DNA from: Alisma plantago-aquatica
Lineage: Eukaryota > Streptophyta > Magnoliopsida > Alismatales > Alismataceae
Reading direction: 5' to 3'
Assembly (NCBI GenBank): GCA_963693085.1
Contig: OY856410.1
Span: forward strand, 888,225,835-888,289,834
Length of the DNA stretch: 64,000 nt
Within the stretch, counting starts at the first letter, position 1. Each line of letters begins with the position of its first letter. Under the pieces are notes generated by a model. That model searched no databases and had not been told where the DNA came from. It saw nothing but the letters and a program-made list of their open reading frames with translations. The translations under genes were made by a program, and so were the position numbers. Shown piece after piece: positions 33,201-46,177 of the stretch.

Positions 33201-33288
33201 TTTAATTTACCCATATTTTTGGGTAATTAATTAGTGATCGATTGTGCTTTATGTTTTGAGTAATCTCATTTAGTGTAACATGTTCTCA
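30213..33288 (+). repeat. LARD1 5' LTR, missing its first 1.77 kb
   Basis: It is collinear with 37386-40464, sharing GAGCTTACTTGTTGACA at the left and TTCTCA at the right. Its abrupt left end inside another element's gag marks a deletion junction. It contains a 118 bp tandem duplication. Confidence 0.85.
31246..31480 (+). repeat. 118 bp tandem duplication within LARD1 5' LTR
   Basis: Two copies start GTATGATGGTCTTAATGACC at 31246 and 31364, and a third start is at 31481. The same duplication is at 38419-38653 in the 3' LTR, so it predates the last transposition. Confidence 0.85.
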
Positions 33289-33293
33289 CAAGT

Positions 33294-33305
33294 TGGTATC
33301 AGAGC
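33294..33305 (+). other. LARD1 primer binding site (TGGTATCAGAGC)
   Basis: A perfect match to the initiator-Met consensus, five bases after the LTR end (TTCTCA at 33288). Confidence 0.9.
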
Positions 33306-35603
33306 TTTAGGTTCACAGAGTCTATAGGGATACTAGGACTTAGGACTAGGATGATGTCAAAATTAGGAACATGACATAAAAATATGGTGCATACTGCCTA
33401 ATCTCAGCATTTGGGTGCCCTGGCCAGGTATTCAATTATTAAAGAAAAGGTATGGAACTCTTAGATTGTTATCTTTCTTATTACTCTAATCAAGTAGTCA
33501 TCTTGAGTCAATCTAAAGAGCATAATGAATAAGAAATCATGGTATGAATACCTCAATCCTACCTTAAGGAAGATGAGAATTGCATCATAATCTATCAAAA
33601 CTTGAATGTTTGGTAACTATAAGAGAAAGTTATAACACAATGAAATCTAAATCCAAATACAAATTTGAAAAAGAGGAGTTCTTGAAGATGTGATTCAAGA
33701 AGATAATAAAGTAAAATATAGATAAGTATATGCTTATAAAGTGAATCAAGGTATGAAATCCACATAAGATAGAGAGAACTCCTATAACAAGTACAAAATG
33801 AGAAGATGAATGGGAACAATGACAAAGAAATAAGCTGGAACCTGAGTTAATCTCAGACCAACATGTGTGTAAGAAAGTGTTAATGAAAAATCAACATGGC
33901 ATGTGAAAGAAATTAAGGGAGATGGTCCCGATTTAATGAAGAAAATGTGGAAAATGATTATTTACCTGTCGATAAGTGGTTGAAAAACATAATAAAATAA
34001 AAGAACATACCAAGTATGATAAATAGTCATCAAGGAAGGAGTAATGAGATATGTTAATCATGATAATTCCTATGCTAATGGTAAGGAACCTGAAATGAAA
34101 AAGGTAAAATGATACATAAGAAGTTGTAACTTGCATAATGAAAATAGAATTGGTTACCTTTTTGCTAGTGACCTTGAACAATGTTGCTATGATGTGGGAA
34201 GTGTGTTTCCATTTGTGTCTTTTCTTTCTAGGGTACAACTTTCAAGTGGATCCTTGCCACTTGGTATGTGTGGATTCGTTGTAAACATGAGGGTGGACAG
34301 CTTATTATAGCATAAGGTTGTTTGGACTATGGTTCCAAGTTCATAAAGTTTGTGATGATTTTTCTTTTGAGCCTTTCAATAATTAGGAAGACTCCTCTTA
34401 TATGTCTTGATATTTGTTATGTTGGTAAAAGTAGATGAGATAAGGATGTGAGTTCCTTATAGCACATGAGGTGGATACCAAGGTAATGAATCCTAGTATC
34501 CAAGATGTATCAACTGTATGGGTAGTATTGAAGGTTGGAAATGCTTATTAAATGAATATTCCAAGTGTTCTCCCCCTTATATAAAGAGAGAGAGAGAGTT
34601 GATGATGAACCTCTAAATGTTGTTTAAATAAAAGTGATTCTATAATGTTTTGTATGGTTCAGTGATAACTGGACAAGACCACTATCAAGGATATATGGTT
34701 TGTTGGTCAATAGATATGTGATACCGTGTTCCTTTAAAACAAACCTATGTTCAAATATCAATGCATAAGATTTAGATTGGATGACATAATTCACATGACC
34801 ATAATAAGTTTAGAGTTATGTCCTATAGACTAACCAATGTAAAAATAGAATTTATGAATAGGAGGAACATAGTGTTCCAGTCATGTCATACAAGTTATAT
34901 CAAGCTTTAAATGATGACATGTTAGAGTATTTCAAATATGGTCAAAAATAAGATCAATATTTATTCAAAAACCTTAGGGTTGCAGAAGCAGTAATAACTA
35001 TGAGAACAAGTTGAACAAGAGTGAGATGGGGTTGATTAAATTTATTTATGGGGTCATGATATGTCTTCTAAGTAGATTGTGTAAATCTTAGTAAGGTGAA
35101 GATAGTGTTGTTTTTCACCCCTAACAAGGTTGACTAGGAATGATGTTTCCTTGTATGGAATGATAGCTGTCAGTGTCAAAAAAAAATTTGATGGTGAAAA
35201 AGAACTGATAAGAGTTCTATTGTCAGTGTATAAAAAAAGGATGGATACATTGCCTTTTTTTATTCTTCAAGGAATGGTATGGGACACATGGCATGATTGG
35301 TAAAAAGCTAGCAAGTATGACTTTTGAGTAATGTATTGATACAATAGATATAATTTTTGGATGATAGCTAGAATTTAAAGTTGAACATTACTACTAGAGT
35401 TGTACAGATGACACAACAAGTTTCTATGTTCAATATTTGCAAATGTCTTCTTATGTGGGGTTTTTTTGTGTTGAACCAAGATGAGATATATATGAAAGAT
35501 GTGGCATCACCATGATATGCAAGTAAACATGTGAAGGTAATAAGATTAGGTGTATAGGAAGTATCCATCTTTGTTTAACTTGGATTTTGGGGGAAAAATC
35601 CAT
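33306..35603 (+). other. LARD1 interior, non-coding
   Basis: 2.3 kb, AT-rich, with stops in all frames and no gag or pol motif. Only the first part, just after the primer site, resembles the Tekay-type leader. A short (GA)n run lies near 34586-34596. Confidence 0.6.
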
Positions 35604-35619
35604 GTTAGGGGTTTATAGT
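35604..35619 (+). other. LARD1 polypurine tract
   Basis: GTTAGGGGTTTATAGT precedes TGTAAGGCCC. The wider context TTTTGGGGGAAAAATCC lies at the same place as TTTCGGGGACGAAATCC in the Tekay-type element. Confidence 0.7.
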
Positions 35620-38600
35620 TGTAAGGCCCTTGAACTTTCTTAATGAGTTAAATAAGATTAATTGTCATAATTGATTGTATATGTTTTAAAATCATAATAC
35701 AAGCTTAAGTTTTAAATTTGATCCCATTTGGACACTGTTTAAGCAAGTTATGCAATTTTATACACATTTTGGACTTTTATGCAATTTACCCAATTGAGAG
35801 GTTTTCTTTGAAATTTATCACTTGTATTATGTTCCTTGGATATTCTATCATCATGCTTTATCTTTGTGATCCATGGGGCACCTATTTAGACCTTGGTTTG
35901 AAGGTGTTTTCTCTAAGGGTATTTTAGGATTTACCCCTTCACGGATGAGCTACCTTTAGTAGCTATCAACTAATGAATTATTTGATTGGCTGGAAAATTC
36001 TAAAAAGGAAACCTAAGCAGGTCTATACACATTTTGGGAGATTCTTATATGTGTACTTGTATATTCTTAATAAATTAATGTCATGGACACTTGGATAGAT
36101 ACTAGAACCTCAACTTTTTCTTTTTCTTTATCTTAAAGTTTCATATACTTATCCCCAAGCACCAAAATGAGCCATTTTCTCTCCACCACTTCCCTACTTC
36201 TCCCAAACTCGTTCTCCCTCTATGCTTCTATGAAATTTTCTGTCCAAGGAAGAAGAAATTGGGGATCTTCTTGGAAAAAGGATCTAGGGTTGCAATTGAC
36301 TTCATTTTAAGGTTGAAAAAATTTCCTTCTAGTGATCTTGATCTAAAAGAGTAAGAATTCCCTTCTTTCCTCCGTTTATTGCTTTGTTATCCTTCCTCCT
36401 AGCTTTATCCAGGTCATAATCTTGCTTTTCCATGGTAGAAATTGCTCTAAAGCTCTAAAACCCTACCTTTCTTGCTCCTTGTGCTTAGGGTTTGCTCATT
36501 TGATGAAGAAAGGTGCTAGATGGACAAATTCATAGTTTATTCTTAGATTTTCTACCCACCCTGCTCGAGTTTTCTTCTGTGTGGGGTTTCATATTCTCAT
36601 TAGAGGCAAGTTTTGTAACTTGCTCCACATTTATTTGCTTATTATAAGCTTTCTAGATCATGTTCTTGCTTGAAAATGATGATTTATGCACTAAAAAGCT
36701 ATGCTTGACTTGGATTTCAATTTTTATAATGTCTACTATTATGATTTCAGTTCTAGATGAACCTGTGATCATGTGTATGTTATTTTTAAGGTATAATATG
36801 ACTTGGATCAGGTTGGTTGACAACCAATGGTGCTAAGCACCTATCAACCAATGGTGAATTTTAGGGTTTTAAACTGATTTCTTCTATAAACTCATGACCC
36901 ATTGGTGGTACCATTGCAACAAATGATGGTGTTGTATTCATGACAACTGATTATGGTGACCAAGGGTGTCAACTGACGTTCACCCCTTAGGTCAGATTTT
37001 GGACCAATTAGAAGTTTAATGATTGACCATTAAGTACCCTACCAATGTTATCAATCAATGAAGACATTAGCTTAATATTTGATGCTGATTAATGAATATA
37101 GTGTTGATCTAACAACCTATGGTGATTTAATGATCACTAATGATGGTGGATCAGGTCTCTACAACCTATGGTGAGTTAAGAATTGTAGTTGTAGCATCAA
37201 TTAAGCCTTAGACCACTTGATGCAATGGTCAGACCAATGTTGTAATTGATGGTTATAACATATGAACTTGACCCAATGGTCAATATCTAATGTTTATTCC
37301 TCCAATAAGGTGGAATGGTGGCTAATGTAATATGTTGGTACTAATAATGTGATTTATATGGTTTCCTTTATATGATCAACTTAAGGAGCTTACTTGTTGA
37401 CAATGGGTGGCTTGTTTTTACTGAACAGTCGATTGGAGGTTTTACGCTATTCTCAATGGAACTTTTTGTGTTGTTAATCAAGGGTTGTCTTGGGTTATAT
37501 GATGACTCTTTATAGAGCACAAATAAAGGACTTCATAGGTGGTTTATCCAAGGTGTTTACTTATGTAAACAACCAATGGTCTTACCTTTTAAACATCCAA
37601 TGGTTCTGGGTGACATTGTGGTATGGTGATATTGGTTGAATGACGATGGAAAAAATGGAGGGTTACCCTTAATAAGGTAGTCTTACATATTCACTTATAT
37701 GAATAGAAGGGATGATAACCATATTGTGTTGATACGTAACCCTAATGAGGTATAGCTTGTTATACCTAGCTTTAATATAACTAAATGATGGTAATTGGGT
37801 ATGAATAGTCCTTGAATGACTAATGCAATCATGGAATACTCTGTTACTATTATGGAAACCCTAGTATGCTATAAGCCAATGGTTACACTTTGATTTATGT
37901 GTGGGTTCATACTTCAGAATAGTATGGAATGTGATGGTGATGCTTCACCTTATGCATCCATGATCTAATAGGGATGCTATGAGTTAGGGTTTGGGTATAA
38001 GTGTTGATCAGTATCATTGATATAATTTATCATTTTGTACCTAACTCTAATGCAAATAGATAAATATGAGTATTCATGTTTAACATTCTTATATGATGGA
38101 ATGATGGTGGAATAACCCCCTTAACATGATCATAACCTTAATGTGTTAATTGGTGGTTATCATAGCCACATGGTTGATACTTTCTTATGTTAAACATGTG
38201 CATTATGAATATGATGAGGGTTAATCATATCTAGATTCCTTGCATGTTGATGTAATAAAGGAATGTTCTTAATGTTAATATAACCCTACTATGATTGTTT
38301 ATGAATATATCCTAGCTCATTAATGCAATATTGTGTTGATCTGGTGTATTATATGTAAGTGATGTTGTTGGGCCTTGTTATAAGGCATGAAAAGATAATG
38401 ATGGTCTTATAGGGAATAGTATGATGGTCTTAATGACCTTTGGGCATAGTTGAGCCCTAAATGAGGTGTAATCCTCTTGTGTTGATAAGGGTTGATACCC
38501 TGTGATATTGTGAAAAGGATTTTATATCCTGTGATAGTATGATGGTCTTAATGACCTTTGGGCATGGTTGAGCCCTGAATGAGGTGTAATCCTCTTGTGT

Positions 38601-40464
38601 TGATAAGGGTTGATACCTTGTCATATCATGAAAATGATTTATATCTTGTGATAGTATGATGACTAGTGTAGTCTCATGAATGGCAAGTGAATAGTACCAT
38701 GTGATGATGAGATGAGAAATTATGTTTCACACATTTTATATCTTTTGAAGTTGTGATATTTATGTGCTTGTTAGAATTGAATTAGGGTTTGTATGTCCAC
38801 TTGTTTGATGTAGCCTTAATTCACCCAATTGGCATAATTAATCAAGTAAAACTCTAATCATGTAGTGCCCTATGCCATAGATCCATCTGAGTGTCAGATT
38901 TTTTCCAGATGGTGAAATGAGTATTCCTAAGGGAAACTCAGAGCCCATACTATTGAGTATGTGGGGATGGAAAGTTGAGGATATATCCTTGTCATCCACA
39001 ATGCAGATTGTGGAGGTTGGCTATGGTCATGCCTCATACAAATGATGTGACAGAGAATGGATGTGGTCATGTCTCGATGATCATATATGGGACAAGATTG
39101 GAGGACAACTGCAGTTGTACCTTGGATGGTAGGGTATGCGTACCCACCTCCTTTCACTAGTGTCATGACCTATACCAAGGATGGACTAGGCTGTTAGTAG
39201 CTTGACCTTATGTGTCACTGTGGCGGACCCGTACTGACTAGGGGCGAAGAAGATCTTAGGAGTCCGACTCTTCTTAGATCTTGTATGGAACTGATTTTGG
39301 CTTAGCAGTGGTCAGTTGGATTTTGAGTGGTATCCTCAATTTCCTCAGGGCATAATAAAAGATGTAAGATAGTCGTGTAGCATATCTATTTAGGATTATA
39401 CACAACGCTTCGTTTGGATGAAAACTCTTGTTTGCTTTCTTTTCACTGAGATCATGTATAGTACAATAAGAGATAATAGATATGATTATGTTGTAGTTAT
39501 ACTCATGTTTTAAACATGCTTATGTTGTCACATATACTGACACTGATGGTTAAGATGCTATTGCTAGCTATGTTTAACATTATTGGCCATGCTTTGTAAC
39601 TAGAGATGCATATACTGCTAATCATGCTTATCCAGATAGTTGTGCTTATGTTGTTAGCTTTTTTATGATGTTGATATGTTCAACCTATTAGACATGCTAA
39701 TGTTGTCATCTATTCTTATGTGGCTAGACTTATTCATAATGATAGAGATGCTATGTTACTAGACTTGCTCATGATGCTAGATATGCATATGCTACTGAAT
39801 TGCTTATATTGTCAACAAGATAAAGGATGATAGTCTGGCTAATGATGATAGTTATTATCTGCTCCTTTATGTATTTTGTTAATCATCAGTACTGCTGATC
39901 TTATTTTTTATATCTAATTAAACTTCATAACTTTTAATTACTTAAAAATGTTGTAATCAATAAACGTTGTTGGAGGTTATATCTCTTGCTGGGACATGGG
40001 TCTCACTCTTGTGGTTCGCCACTTTTTTTCGGTAATCAACAGTGATGGCAACAAACATGTGGTGGCAAAGAGGATCTATAGTAATGAATCTTTGAGAAAG
40101 TTGATTATATGTCTAGTGTGTCCTCTAGTCCTCCCTATACTCTCAGGTTTGGGCAAGAAAAGTTTGTATACAGTGTTTCAAATGAATTGGACATTTGTTA
40201 GCATATTAATGATTGTTTGTGTGGCATATACGAATATTATTCACCTATGTATATATGTTGTGGCTAAGGCGATAGAACAATTTGTATCAAATTCTTGGCC
40301 TAGTATGGATAAAAGAAAGATGTTGGGCTCTTATGCAAATGTTTCTGAGCAAGTGCTGACGTTGAAATCGGTTTTAATTTACCCATATTTTTGGGTATGT
40401 GATTAATTAGTGATCGATTGTGCTTTATGTTTTGAGTAATCTCATTTAGTGTAACAGGTTCTCA
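35620..40464 (+). repeat. LARD1 3' LTR, 4.85 kb
   Basis: It runs from TGTAAGGCCC to TTCTCA. Landmarks shared with the Tekay-type LTR (54221-58757) include the ATGCAATTTACCCAATTGAGAGG-like block near 35777, GAGTATGTGGGG near 38955 and CAGTTGGATTTTGAGTGGTAT near 39312. CTCTTGCTGGGA and CTGGGACATGGGTCTCAC lie near 39984, followed by a TCCTC.CTATACTCTCAGG block. It has the inverted-motif island at 36826-37280 and the tandem duplication at 38419-38653. Confidence 0.75.
36826..37280. promoter_or_regulatory. LARD1 inverted-motif island (AACCAATGGTG / CCATTGGT)
   Basis: Repeated near-palindromes ACCAATGGT, CCATTGGTGG, ACCTATGGTGA and CAATGGTC recur through about 450 bp, beginning with GTTGGTTGACAACCAATGGT. 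The island starts about 1.2 kb into the LTR, the same offset as the CGGTCTCAAGACCG island of the Tekay-type LTR. The copies are weaker and more scattered than in the other islands. Confidence 0.45.
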
Positions 40465-43276
40465 TAGTACCTAAAAAGAAAACATATCAAAATAAAAGAT
40501 TTTGCCAAGTTTGGATGGGAAAAGAAGTTATTATATGCCTTAAACAAATCAAATAAAATAATTGTCTAAGGGGCAAGTTTTGGTATATGAAACTTATTCC
40601 AAATCAAATATAAGTTAAGAAAGGTATTTATTAGTTTCTTTGTTGCAACAATTGATAATATTCATAATGAGTAGAGAGAAAAGGGATCAATGCAAGAAGG
40701 AACATCACATCCTTAAAGTTCAAGATAATCTTTTTATAAAACAATTGAAAAAGAAAGCGTGCCTTATCTCTCTCGTAATACTACTTAGTGTTAGATTATT
40801 GAAAAGGAATGTATCTTTTAAGATAATAGAAGGGAGATGTCTTTAGGTGCAAGGAAAAAAACTAATGGAATTCCTTAGCTGCAACAAACCTTGCCAAATC
40901 CAATCAAGAGAATCACCAAGTTATTAATGTATGAGGTAAGAAACAAGACCAAATAAAAGGTTTCTCTAAGTTTTATGAGAAGATAAGTTGTTGATAGAGA
41001 TACATAAATAGTTTCTGATTTAGGAGTTTTTATCAAAAGAAAGGTTGTTTTTGAGAGGGGAATTTCTCTCCTCTCAACTAACATGCACTAGTTGCAGGAC
41101 AACAACACCTACCCTACTTCCTATATAATAACCTCACCACCCTTGGCCTAAAATGCTGATACTTCTCCCAGTCCTTCGAGGGACCTAGTGCACATCAAAA
41201 CGCGGTCAATCAACCTTGCACCCCATGTCATCATGGTGGACGTAGCTAGGAAGAGGAGGACTAGTGTGAGGTAGTGCGGAGATTGTAAGCTCCCAGAAGG
41301 ATCTACAAAAGTAATCCTTCATCTTCTTTTAAACTAGAGTAAGTTTATGCTCTCTTCCTAATGTTCATCAGAGTCTTGGAAAGATCAGGAGACGAGGACT
41401 CCATTTTCTCAATTGCCATGACCCCGACGCCTTGAGGTTCGACATGGAGACACGATGTAGGGATTGGAACAAGAGTTTCAGCATAAGACCTAGATCTTCA
41501 TGTGAGGACCAGTCCATTTATCATCTTCCTAGAGAAATACCGAGAGACTCGTTGGAGGTTGGCATCTTGGAAGCTCTACTTCCCCTCATGGGCCTCATGA
41601 CCTATCACTGGCAAGGTCTAAAGGAAGAAGGAGATTAGGATCCTGGATGTTGGGCAATGGCTGTAGTGGATGGGGCCAAGGTGTAGTCAATGCATAGGTG
41701 CCTGTCGGACATTTGACATTGGCCGCATCGACGACAGCGTGACCTGCGCACATATAGGTACACCGACGCGTGAGGGAGAATGGGGGAGAAAGGAAGGACG
41801 GTCGGGGGATAATCGACAACCGAACTGGTTAAACCATCTAATGCCAGATCTAGAGAAGAACCAAGGAGTGAACCACACCTCCTCAACATAAACAACATGG
41901 AACTAATGCTGACCAATGAGGAAGCACCGTGTGGCCTAATTAAGGTATAATCTCTTGTTTAGTTTAATTTATACAAAATGCTAGGAGTGTCCAAAAATAG
42001 TAAAATTATAAATCAAAATGATTGGGAAAATGAGAAGAACACAAATAAAATCTAATTGAGACTTAATTTTTCTTCCTATTCTTAAAGTAATTTATATACA
42101 TGATTAGTAAGAGTTTAGTACATGAAAATCCTAGATTTGGTTATTAAAATGGTGAAAATAGTAAAAGCCTTTATTTTATGTTATTATATGATATTATTGG
42201 GCATAATAGGTATCTATGATGATCATGAAAATAATGATGTAGAATTAGTGTTTCTAATGAGAATAATCGTCCATATGAAGAATTAGGGTTAAAGATCCTA
42301 ACTTTCCATGTTGTTAATGAACTTAATGAGATATACGTAAAGAACATAATGGATCGAATAACCAGGGCCTTCACCTAATGTGTAATATACAATGGGATTA
42401 GGGTTTGTACCCTTATTCCTCATCCAAACACTAAAACCTAGATTAGGACTCGAGTAGGGTTTAATGTGAATAACATGATGGTGACACTTTAGGTTTTACA
42501 TACATGCACATCAAATGTTGAATTGCTCAGATCTGTTGATTGGATTAATTGAATATACTTGAAGTATAATTGCATAATCTGCATGGATCACCATGAAGAT
42601 GCTTGGTTATTCTTATGAGTACTTGCAGTAGTTTGTCGGTGTTTGCTGGCGTTTCTCGATGATTGACTAAATGAAGTGTTGGATGTTTATTTACATCCTA
42701 TTCAATTATAATGCCACTATTAGTATCACACAAATAAAGATAGCATATTCTGAACCCTAGATGACATTGCATCGAAGGGTGATGCACATGAGCCTTAGAG
42801 GGATAGTGGTCAATCCCAAGATAATATATCAAGTATTGGTTAGAATATGTAAAGAAAATATCAGTTCTTATTTGGAACTAATTGATTGATTACATGTTGA
42901 TAGCTTACTTCCACACTTTTGCATGTACCCCACATACATAGTATATTTTGATATGATGATCCATGCTTTTGTTTCATGCCATTTTTGGTACATGTAATAC
43001 ATGAAGATGTCAAGATAATAGGAAATCTATTCGGAAGACATCAAGATAAATAAAGAAGGATTAGATATATACTTCTTCTCATATGTATAGTGTTGATGAT
43101 AGAAATTCATGTAACTCCTTAAAGGAGTATCTTGTAAACAATATTCAAGTTGATGGAAATTAGTTGCTATTATTTGTTATTTGCTAAATTTTGGATCCTT
43201 GGGAATTTTAGGTAATGGTTCTCGACTTTTTGGGTATTTCCTTAATCGGGGAATGTTGAAAAGTGAGGTTGTTACA
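40465..43276 (+). repeat. LARD2 5' LTR, missing its first 243 bp
   Basis: Collinear with 46421-50283 after removing the insertions there. It ends GTTGTTACA followed by the primer site. Small frames inside (for example 41432-41916 on both strands) have no counterpart motif and are not conserved in the other LTR copy. Confidence 0.8.
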
Positions 43277-43278
43277 TT

Positions 43279-43292
43279 TGGTATTAGAGTCC
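43279..43292 (+). other. LARD2 primer binding site (TGGTATTAGAGTCC)
   Basis: Close to TGGTATCAGAGC with two transitions, two bases after the LTR end. Confidence 0.75.
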
Positions 43293-46164
43293 TAGAATTT
43301 TCAAATAATATTTAATAGTTTACAATTTCAAGTAATCTATAGAAACATTAGGAAACTTATTTAGGCATGACCTGATGGTAATGGTGTCTAGAAGGGGTGA
43401 GATCCTTGGGTGCTGGCAATATTTTCTTCCACACCATTAAGTTGGTTTACGAGGATCCCTTAGCCAAAGTGATACTTGCCTGGACAGAACCTAGGGCTTG
43501 TCTGAAGTAATGTTTCCTCTAAGTTTTCTCATCTCAAATTTCATCCGCTTCTCATGCTCTTGCTTAATAAACCCTAAAATGATATTTCCCTCCTCATCTC
43601 AAGTTAGGGTTTATGAGAAGAAGTAGAATTGAGGCATCCTCCTCCAATTAATTTACATGTAATGTGGAAATAATGATAAGGGAAAGAAAAATGTTTTATG
43701 GGTTTTTCCTTATGAGCATAACTCTAGATGGATCTAGGGTTGGTATAGGAAAACCCTTAGTGGGTCAAGACATTCGTAAAACTCTAAGATGTAGGATGAA
43801 GGTTGTGTAGTCCCTAACCCTAACCCAAAATCTTAATCCTGGGTAATGAAAGCGTGTCGGTGAGATAGACACCCAACCCGTGAGAACCCTAATTATGGTG
43901 AAAAGTAATAAGAAAGATAAAAATGAGTTTAGGATCCAATCTCCCATGCACGTGTGTATGTGGAGCAAGGCATTAACTATACAGTTTTAAGAAAGATAAG
44001 TGACCAATGGTTATACATAGAAAAAAAATTGAATGTAACTTGCTCGAACCCCTCATCTCGTCTATTGAAGTTTGGTTATGAAAATAAAGTCATCGAGATG
44101 ACTAAGATCAATCCCCTTGAGGAGCATGTCACAAGAGATCAAGCCCCTTGAGTGGAAGGTCGTAAGAAATCAAGCTCATTGAGGGGATGGTCACAAGAGA
44201 TTAAGACCCTTGAGGGGAAGGTCAAGAAAGGTCAATCCCATGATTGGGAAGTCTGATATGGCACCAAGCCCCGAATAGGGAAGGTGGCCTGAGTCAACAA
44301 TGTTAACGACCAAGTCCCAGATAGGGAAGGTCAAGAAAGGTCAAGACCATGATTGGGAAGATCAATATGGCATGAAGCCCCAGATAGGGAAGGTGGCCCA
44401 AGCCCACCGTACGGACAAAACCCCATGAGAGGGTATCCGAGAGATTGAGAAAACAAGGGTTGAGAGGTTATAATAAGAAATACATATTTAGGTTACATAA
44501 AAAATGAAATATGAATCTTTTAGGGTTGGTGTCCCGAACTGGGGTGGGTCAACCCAAGAGCGGGGAAAGGACCTATGGGGGAGACAAAACCCTAAAGCCT
44601 GAGGAGTCAGGTTGTGTCTTGAGAGCCTAACCTCCTCCCATGAGTCAAGAAGATACCCTAGGTTAGGACCTTCCCTGGAAGTGTGAGTTTTTCAATCAAT
44701 TTAAAGGATCGAGGTAACCTTGAATGCCATATGAAGTGTGAATGATTAAGTATGCAACATATAAAAGCACATTCTTTGAACCTAAGTATGCCATCTCTGA
44801 GGGACTCAAGAAAAGTCACTAAGGAAGTGGATGGAAGTAGGTGACCAAGCCGAGATAGGAAGGTCAGTAATCGACCAAGCTAGGATAGGGAAGCCCAGTA
44901 TAAAAAGAAAAGACATTATAATGACTAGTGATCAAGTCAGGATAGGAAGGTCGTCAATAGGCCAAGTCGGGATAGGAAGGCCATTATGACATGAAGACAT
45001 TGCAATGACCATAGACCAAGCTGGTAAAGAAAGGTCACTAATAGGTCAATTTGGGAAAGGAAAACCGCAACGAAAGACCATGCCCGAGAAGGGAAGGTTG
45101 CCATGAGCCTAATGAAGGGACATAAAGTGAATAGTGTGTACCTCAAGAGATGAAGGAAATTTCATTTCATGAGAAAATAATGTGCTTGAAATTGGTAAAG
45201 TTGTAATTTCTTGATAAACCCTATGGAGGGTAGAGTTCTAAGTCAATCCTAAAGTCAAGCAGGGAGGATTAAAGGTACATAAAAGTGATGATATTGGAAG
45301 GTGATTGTGCCCTGAATGCATAAGACCATAGGATCGGGAGGTAACAACCATGTTTCCCTGAGGCCCATGAATCAATAGATTGGCCACCTTCATGAGGCCC
45401 AAGGGGTGAATGTGAGAGGAACTTCCTAGATGCATAAGGATGAGATCGCTCTAAAAGTACTTGTACCCCTAGAGACCTTGAGAAAATGACTAAGGCTAAC
45501 GAGACATGAGGTGTAAATACAAAAGATACAAGAAGTCATGTAATAGGAGTTGTGCACAAACTCAAGAGCAAAAAAAGGCAATTTGAGTTCATGAAAATTG
45601 GGAATTAAAAAGTATGTATAGTTTAGAGTCATGTTGAAAATGATTAAACATAAACTATGAAATTTTAGGATAACGTGTGCACACCATCTCTGCTCTCATA
45701 ATGGGGTGAACTTTGTTTTTGGGCTGCAGTCAAATGCTTATTTCATCTTATTATGAGGGGGATATATTGGGTAAACACATGTTATGCTTGAAAAATTGAC
45801 ATACAAGAATGGATACCTTAAGTTTAGTTTAGTGACATGACAGGATCTAGGGTTGGAGGTGTTACCTTAAGTTTAGTTTTTTTTTCACCAAAAAACTTAT
45901 GTGAAAAGGGTAATCACCAAGTGAAATTAAGATCACAAATGAAAATGTAATCACCAAGAGATGATATCATGTAAATACTAAGGATGTGAGTATACCTTGA
46001 ATTGAATTTAAGTACCCACCTTAGTAATAATGTGAGGAAGTTGCACATAAATAATAGTTGTTAAAGTTATCTAAGCAGGGTTGTTAACTCTGAGGTCTAA
46101 AACTAATATGAGTTATCATTCACCTTAACCTTACTAGGTTATATTTTGAAGACAAACTTCCTAT
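43293..46164 (+). other. LARD2 interior, non-coding, with degenerate GATAGGGAAGGTC repeats
   Basis: It has no gag or pol motif. Degenerate repeats built on AGGGAAGGTC and CAAGCCC fill 44110-44420 and recur at 44830-45115 (GATAGGAAGGTC). Unit order is irregular (about 20-60 bp), and stops interrupt all frames. Confidence 0.6.
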
Positions 46165-46177
46165 AAGAGGGAAAGAA
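46165..46177 (+). other. LARD2 polypurine tract
   Basis: AAGAGGGAAAGAA directly precedes TGTTATAACATGG, the 3' LTR start. Confidence 0.8.

Larger units (their letters stand above)
30213..40464 (+). mobile_element. LARD1: non-coding large LTR retrotransposon derivative of a Tekay-type family
   Basis: A 3.08 kb direct repeat (30213-33288 and 37386-40464) flanks an initiator-Met primer site and sequence without coding capacity. The 3' copy actually begins earlier: at 35604-35620 a G-rich tract and TGTAAGGCCC match the PPT/LTR start of the Tekay-type element (63576-63592). The full LTR is thus 35620-40464 (4.85 kb) and the 5' LTR has lost its first 1.77 kb. The leader after the primer site (TAGGACTTAGGA, GAGTCTATAG-like) resembles 58777-58820. 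The interior (33306-35603) has no gag or pol motif. It is likely mobilised by Tekay-type enzymes. Confidence 0.8.

Noticed and set aside
41432..41916. Overlapping frames on both strands in the LARD2 5' LTR
   Set aside because: The paired 3' LTR does not keep them, and they have no domain. They are chance frames in a GC-richer part of the LTR.
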